64,000 nucleotides of DNA, taken from assembly GCF_026015965.1 (NCBI RefSeq), contig NZ_CP110383.1, forward strand, positions 217,807 to 281,806, given 5' to 3'. The notes beneath the pieces are model-generated. The model made no database searches and was not told the DNA's origin. It saw nothing but the letters and a program-made list of their open reading frames with translations. Source of the stretch: Selenomonas sputigena. GTDB lineage: Bacteria > Bacillota > Negativicutes > Selenomonadales > Selenomonadaceae. The translations under genes were made by a program, and so were the position numbers. Each line of letters starts with the position of its first letter. Position 1 is the first letter of the stretch. Shown here in pieces: positions 59,371-64,000 of the stretch.

Positions 59371-59520
59371 TTGAAGATAAAAGAAAAACACGCGCGCTTT
59401 GGACTTGCCGTACCTCTTGCGTCGGTGTTTCTGCTGCCGAGCACAGCCTTTGCAGCGACGAATTTGCCGCAGTCCGATGCGCATCAGCCGAAAAGGTACA
59501 AGAATCACCCGCAGCGGTGA
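59371..59520 (+). pseudogene. Signal-peptide-bearing remnant after haemagglutinin 1
   Basis: A 49-codon frame from TTG 59371 with AAAGGAG 10 nt upstream. The product begins with a good signal peptide (FGLAVPLASVFLLPSTAFAA) and stops 20 residues after the likely cleavage site. Position after a TpsA-like gene suggests the decayed start of a TpsB/FhaC-type transporter, but too little is left to prove it. It could also be a genuine tiny secreted peptide. Confidence 0.4.
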
Positions 59521-59567
59521 TCGGCAAAGTGTGGTAGAGCACTTTTCTCATACCGTGCCTTACACAA

Positions 59568-59606
59568 AAACGAGGAATCCCTGCACATGCAAGGACTCCT
59601 CGTTTT
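59568..59606 (+). terminator. Terminator after the haemagglutinin 1 unit
   Basis: AACGAGGAATCCCTGCA pairs imperfectly with TGCAAGGACTCCTCGTT, followed by TTTTT. Confidence 0.8.
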
Positions 59607-59649
59607 TCATAAAACATTTTATGGAAATAAGAAAAGGATTGTTGACTGT

Positions 59650-59728
59650 TTTCGCGTTCATGACATACTTTCGGCGTTTATGACATACTTTGTTGATATT
59701 TCTCTCAAATGTGAGAAAATATTGATAG
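59650..59728 (+). promoter_or_regulatory. LytTR-like direct-repeat region, second copy
   Basis: TATGACATACTTT-type repeats at 59658-59671 and 59678-59691 are exact over 12 bp (ATGACATACTTT) with a 20-bp period. They are followed by AAATGTGAGAAAAT and a -10-like TATTGATAG. The whole block is homologous to 55169-55247. Confidence 0.6.
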
Positions 59729-59765
59729 GATCTATAGTCCTTTCGTAACAGTAAAGCGGAGGAAA

Positions 59766-60286
59766 ATGATGGCCTATGAAATTGCGTTTGGCGTCGACAC
59801 GGGCTATGTAAAATACGCGGGCATCGTCATGACCTCCATTGCCGCAGAGAATGCGGGGGAGGAGATAGCTATCCCCCGCATTTCTACTGGACACCACAGG
59901 TCGAGCTGAACTATGGACGCATCGGCGCGGCAGACTACACGATGCGTGCAGGTTCTTTGCCGGGGGCTCACATCGCAAACGATGCCGTCACCACACTCGT
60001 CGGGCGCATTGGCACACAGATTGGCTGCGAGGACGAGCACGGCACGGTCTATCTGAAACTCGGCTATCTGCGCGAGTTCAAGGGCGATCTCCACATGCGG
60101 GCGCAGTATGGATCGACCTCCATTGACCGCAGCTACACGGCACGGGACAGCTATTTTGAGTATGGACTGGGCTTTACACGGCGCGTCGGCAGAGCGGACA
60201 TCTACGGTGAGCTCAGCCGTACGGCGGGCGCGGATGCCATCAGCGAGAAGTGGAAGGCGAATCTCGGCGTGCGCGTCGAGTTCTAA
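59766..60286 (+). pseudogene. Frameshifted autotransporter beta-barrel remnant
   Basis: The first frame (59766-59909) starts with a ribosome site (GGAGG) and gives 47 residues. The homologous signal then moves to another frame from about 59880 (FYWTPQVELNYGRIGAADYT, YLKLGYLREFKGDL, RSYTARDSYFEYGLGFTRRV) and runs to 60286, ending in the terminal Phe (GVRVEF) typical of outer-membrane barrels. Only the last third of a barrel is present, so it cannot be functional. It sits behind the second LytTR-like repeat block and may be fused to what was once an adhesin. Confidence 0.8.
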
Positions 60287-60322
60287 TCGTATACTATTTG
60301 AAACAAGAAAGGTCGAAGCAAA

Positions 60323-63300
60323 ATGAAATCAATATCGAAGAAGCAGCTGCGCTGCAAACTCCTCTGTGCCCTCGTTGCGGGCGCACTCGCCGCCCCCTTT
60401 GCCGCACCGCACGCGTATGCGCTGCCCATCGAGGGCGCGAACGCCGCGGCGAACGCGGACGCGGCGACGATTAGAACGAACGGCACAGCCATGAACATCG
60501 TGGGCAAGACCGACCACAATGTGCTCCGCTGGGAGGACTTCTCCGTCGATAAGGACGAGATAGTACGCTTCGACGGCGGCGCACAGACACGCGACTATCT
60601 GAACCTCGTCACGGGCGAGGGCGCGTCGAACATCTACGGCACGATCGAGGGCGGCAGGAACGTCTACCTCGTCAATCCGCACGGCATTCTCTTCGCCGAG
60701 GGCTCGCAGGTCAATACGGGCGCACTCTACCTCTCGACGGCGAACCACGCTGACATTGCCGCAGCGACGAATACATTCAAGGCAGACGGCACGAGTCCGC
60801 TCTCCGCGACCGCACAGACGGGCGATGTGCTGAACCTTGGCGCGGTAAAGGCGGCGAAACTTTACATCGAGGGCAATAACGTCACCGTCCTGAATACCGA
60901 TGCTGTGACGGATGTGCACGGCACGGCGCTCACGGGCAACGCGGTCACCATCCGCAGCGCGGAAGCGCCGCATATCGGCTACGATGTCGGGAATAAGATA
61001 ACGAAGAACATCAAGGTGGGCAGCACCCCGACGCCGTATCAGGTCTCCGACTATGCGAGCACGGCTGCCGACCATCGCAAGGCATCTGCAGAATCGCGCG
61101 GATGGGTTGTTCAGTACCTCAACGGCGAGCCTCATGCAGACTATGACTATATGCGCGTGCACGATGTCTACGAACTGCAGCATATCGAGGCGAATCTGCG
61201 CGGCAGATATATGCTCGCGAACGACATCAACGCGAGCGAAACAAGTGGATGGAATCACATAGGATACCACGACCCGGAGGGATTCATGCCGATTGGCGGC
61301 AATGGCAGCAGCGGTCCTCAGTTTAAAGGACGATTCGACGGCGTCGGACACAGGATAGAGCATCTTCACATCAATCGACAGGAGGCTGACGAAGACAGCT
61401 ATATCGGGCTGTTTGGCAATATCAACGGGGCGATGATCGAGAATCTCTTCATCAAGGACGGCTATGTGAGGGGGTATACTCATGTCGGCGGCATTGTGGG
61501 TGCTGCAGAGGGGACTCTCATTCGGAATGTCTCCTTTAGCGGCACGCTCAGTGGATCGGATTATTTCGGCGGCATTGTGGGGACGGCGAAGTACGGCATG
61601 ATCTGCAATGCCTACAATGCAGGGAAAGTCGATGCGGGCACGTATGTCGGCGGTATTGTGGGCGCGGGGGAGCGCGTTACCCTTCAGAATGTCTGGAATG
61701 CAGGCGAGATCCGAGGCCGTGGAGATGGGCGCGATGCGTTCATCGGCGGCATTGCGGGAGCCATGAAGAACAGCACCGTGCAGAACGCCCTGCATACGGG
61801 AACTGTGGCGCGAGATGGTCAGCCGAGTCAGGATGAAGCCCAGACCGTTGCCGGCATTGTGGGACAGGCGGACGGCACCTCGGTCAGCCATGCCGTATGG
61901 AAGGCGGGCAGTGTAACGCAGGGTTGTTCGCCGACTTTTATCGCCCACGCGGTCGGCGAATCGAAAAATGGCACAGAAGAGGTTGACGTCGCAAAGCACA
62001 GTCTGGAGGATATGAAGAAGGCGGCGACATACACGGACTGGAAGGACGAGAACGGCAATGCTCTCGTTGCGACCGAGGGCGGCAAGGGCACGCCGTGGCG
62101 CATCTACGACGGCAAGACCACGCCCATGCTCACGGCTCTGATGAAGGGCACGAAGCGACTTGAGAAGACCTACGACGGCAAAACATTCGGGGACGGGGAC
62201 GCGCACATCCTTTCGGATACTGCCCTTGAGAAGAATGTCGGTACACGCGATGCGAGCGGCATCTACAGTGATGCGTTCGGCTATGACCTCATCGGCAGCA
62301 CATACAGGATTGCGCCGCGCGTGCTGACCATGAGCGGCGTCGCGTCGCAGACGAAGACCTACGACGGCAATACGAACGCTGACGCCACGCAGTTCAGCGC
62401 GACGCTGAATAACGTCGTCACGGGCGAGGAGAGCCTTGTCACGGCGACCGCCACAGGCGCGGCATACAACAGCAAGGATGTTGCGACGGCAAATAAAGTC
62501 AACTACGCGCTTGCACTCAGTGGTACGGGCGCGGGGAACTACACGCTCGCCGCGACCACCGTGCAGGGGGCGGGCACAATCTCTCGCCGTGCGCTGACCC
62601 TCGGCACAGTCGCGGCGCAGACGAAGACCTACGACGGCACGACAGCTGCAGACGCAGGGAAGTTCCGCGCGGCACTCACCAATGCCATCGCGGGCGACAG
62701 CGTGGCGGCGACCGCCACGGGCGCGGCGTACAACAGCAAGGATGTCGCGGGGGCAAATACGGTCAATTACACGGGCGTCGCGCTCGGAGGAGCGGATGCG
62801 GGGAACTACAGTCTCGACGCAGTAGCACAGGGCACGGGTACGATTACGCGCCGTGCGCTGACATTTGACGCAGTCGCGGCACAGACGAAGACCTACGACG
62901 GCAATATGAACGCAGACGCCGCACAGTTCAGCGCGACGCTCGGCAATATCGTCGCGGGCGAGGAGAACAGCGTGTCGGCGACCGCTGCGGGCGCGACGTA
63001 CAACGACAAGAACGTCGCCGGGGCAAATAAGGTGAGCTACACGGGAGTCGCGCTCGGAGGTACAGGCGCGGGGAACTACAGTATCGCCGACACCGCGCAG
63101 GGCAAAGGCACAATCACGAAGCGTGCATTGACCCTTGGTACAGTCACAGCACAGACAAAGATCTACGACGGCACGACTGCGGCAGACGCAGGGAAGTTCA
63201 GCGCGGCACTCACCAATGCCATCGCGGGCGACAGCGTGGCGGCGACCGCCACGGGTGCGGCGTACAACAGCAAGAATGTCGCGGCGGCAAGCACCATTGG

Positions 63301-64000
63301 CTACACAGGTGTCGCCCTCTCAGGTGCGGATGCGGGGAATTACAGTCTTGCTGCGACGACGGCGCAGGGAGCGGGCACGATCACGGCGCGTGAGCTGACC
63401 CTTGGCACAGTCGCGTCGCAGAGTAAGACCTACGACGGTACGAGAGCCGCAGACGCATCGAAGTTCAGTGCGGCACTCGGCAATGCCATCGCGGGAGACA
63501 GTGTAACGGCGACCGCCACGGGCGCGGCGTACAATGACCATAACGTCGCTGCGGCAAGAACCATTGACTACACGGGTGTCTCACTCGGAGGTTCGGATGC
63601 AGGGAATTACAGTCTCGCCGCCACAGCAGCGCAGGGTGAGGGCAGGATAACGCCGAAGGAGCTGAATCTCGCGCTCACGGGCGGCGCACGCTTTGACAAG
63701 ACGTATGACGGCACGGCAAACGTCGCGCAGACGCTCGCAAAGGGGACGAACTATAGTCTCACAGGCTTTGTCACGGGCGAGGGCGCGGACATCGAACTCT
63801 CTGCCGTCACAGGAAAATACGCCGACAAGAACGCCGCCAGAGATAAAGCCGTGACCTTTGACGGGCTGACGCTCACGGGCACGGGCGCGGGGAACTATGT
63901 GCTGAATAGCCCCACGCTCACGGGCATAGGCACGATCATGCGGCGTGCGCTGACGCTCGGCGCAGTCGCGGCGCAGAGCAAGACCTACGACGGCATGACC
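60323..64000 (+). CDS. Filamentous-haemagglutinin-type exoprotein with GLUG and YDG repeats (2), 3' end outside window
   Basis: Open frame of 1226 codons to the window edge. It is a paralogue of the 55461 gene: a signal peptide ending HAYALPIEG, the TPS domain (KTDHNVLRWEDFSVDKDE, LVNPHGILFAEG), GLUG-like VGGIVG repeats around residues 390-530, then at least seven YDG repeats starting near residue 675 (AAQTKTYDGT, KTYDGN). It has more YDG repeats of one type than its paralogue, suggesting repeat expansion. The last 262 bp are almost identical to the 58400-58660 part of the paralogue. It lies 36 nt after the barrel remnant; AAAGG is 12 nt upstream. Surface adhesin role is inferred. Confidence 0.87.
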   Translation, partial: MKSISKKQLRCKLLCALVAGALAAPFAAPHAYALPIEGANAAANADAATIRTNGTAMNIVGKTDHNVLRWEDFSVDKDEIVRFDGGAQTRDYLNLVTGEGASNIYGTIEGGRNVYLVNPHGILFAEGSQVNTGALYLSTANHADIAAATNTFKADGTSPLSATAQTGDVLNLGAVKAAKLYIEGNNVTVLNTDAVTDVHGTALTGNAVTIRSAEAPHIGYDVGNKITKNIKVGSTPTPYQVSDYASTAADHRKASAESRGWVVQYLNGEPHADYDYMRVHDVYELQHIEANLRGRYMLANDINASETSGWNHIGYHDPEGFMPIGGNGSSGPQFKGRFDGVGHRIEHLHINRQEADEDSYIGLFGNINGAMIENLFIKDGYVRGYTHVGGIVGAAEGTLIRNVSFSGTLSGSDYFGGIVGTAKYGMICNAYNAGKVDAGTYVGGIVGAGERVTLQNVWNAGEIRGRGDGRDAFIGGIAGAMKNSTVQNALHTGTVARDGQPSQDEAQTVAGIVGQADGTSVSHAVWKAGSVTQGCSPTFIAHAVGESKNGTEEVDVAKHSLEDMKKAATYTDWKDENGNALVATEGGKGTPWRIYDGKTTPMLTALMKGTKRLEKTYDGKTFGDGDAHILSDTALEKNVGTRDASGIYSDAFGYDLIGSTYRIAPRVLTMSGVASQTKTYDGNTNADATQFSATLNNVVTGEESLVTATATGAAYNSKDVATANKVNYALALSGTGAGNYTLAATTVQGAGTISRRALTLGTVAAQTKTYDGTTAADAGKFRAALTNAIAGDSVAATATGAAYNSKDVAGANTVNYTGVALGGADAGNYSLDAVAQGTGTITRRALTFDAVAAQTKTYDGNMNADAAQFSATLGNIVAGEENSVSATAAGATYNDKNVAGANKVSYTGVALGGTGAGNYSIADTAQGKGTITKRALTLGTVTAQTKIYDGTTAADAGKFSAALTNAIAGDSVAATATGAAYNSKNVAAASTIGYTGVALSGADAGNYSLAATTAQGAGTITARELTLGTVASQSKTYDGTRAADASKFSAALGNAIAGDSVTATATGAAYNDHNVAAARTIDYTGVSLGGSDAGNYSLAATAAQGEGRITPKELNLALTGGARFDKTYDGTANVAQTLAKGTNYSLTGFVTGEGADIELSAVTGKYADKNAARDKAVTFDGLTLTGTGAGNYVLNSPTLTGIGTIMRRALTLGAVAAQSKTYDGMT

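Overview
The window is GC-rich bacterial DNA (about 60% GC by eye). It combines Firmicutes-type operons (rapZ-yvcK-whiA, ctsR-mcsA-mcsB-clpC-radA) with diderm outer-membrane and secretion features: an autotransporter barrel remnant and two filamentous-haemagglutinin-type exoproteins with TPS, GLUG and YDG repeats. An anaerobic lifestyle is suggested by reverse rubrerythrin, FeoAB and FabK. This mix points to a Negativicutes genome, most likely Selenomonas or a close relative. That is an inference from gene content; no database search was possible.

Layout. 1-1.6 kb: end of a GntP-type permease and a divergent rubrerythrin. 2-4.7 kb: the t6A operon tsaE-tsaB-rimI-tsaD. 4.9-9.1 kb: a double zinc-ribbon protein, a flavodoxin, and a phosphonate set (AEP transaminase, methyltransferase, phosphonopyruvate decarboxylase). 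9.2-16.3 kb: an iron region, with a candidate ferrosome (fez-like) operon ending in a P1B-type ATPase, a DUF2325 gene under a near-consensus Fur box, and feoA-feoB-feoB-associated protein. 16.4-23.6 kb: methyltransferases, class II fumarase, a chemoreceptor, a Nudix hydrolase followed by a chemoreceptor 3' remnant, and a second two-gene copy of the small-protein/PGR-protein part of the fez-like operon. 24-33.7 kb: ROK kinase-nagA-two Cof phosphatases, rapZ-yvcK-whiA, a polysaccharide deacetylase and a secreted protein. 33.7-35 kb: a flavin-type protein, a compact par/Fst-like type I toxin-antitoxin candidate with two tandem small RNAs, and tRNA-Thr. 35-44 kb: fabK, two unrelated hicAB pairs, and the ctsR-clpC-radA stress operon. 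44-52.5 kb: a polar amino-acid ABC transporter, rplS, lepB, a GNAT protein, a lipase, and prmA-rsmE-mtaB. 52.5-64 kb: a degenerate LytTR/GHKL two-component operon divergent from a large YDG-repeat haemagglutinin, decayed secretion genes, and a second haemagglutinin that runs off the window.

The strongest unusual signals are these. (1) A roughly 100-nt intergenic element occurs five times, always in the same orientation, with base changes that preserve pairing in a long two-hairpin structure; three copies lie in the 5' leaders of feoA, fumC and a lipase. (2) Two adjacent sensor kinases are degenerate in complementary ways: one keeps the ATPase domain but has lost the phosphoacceptor His, the other keeps the His but ends before any ATPase domain. 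The cognate regulator has lost its Asp. (3) The convergent type I toxin-antitoxin candidate. (4) The ferrosome-like operon and its duplicated two-gene module. (5) A duplicated promoter region carrying direct repeats spaced about 20 bp, as expected for a LytTR regulator, in front of both adhesin loci.
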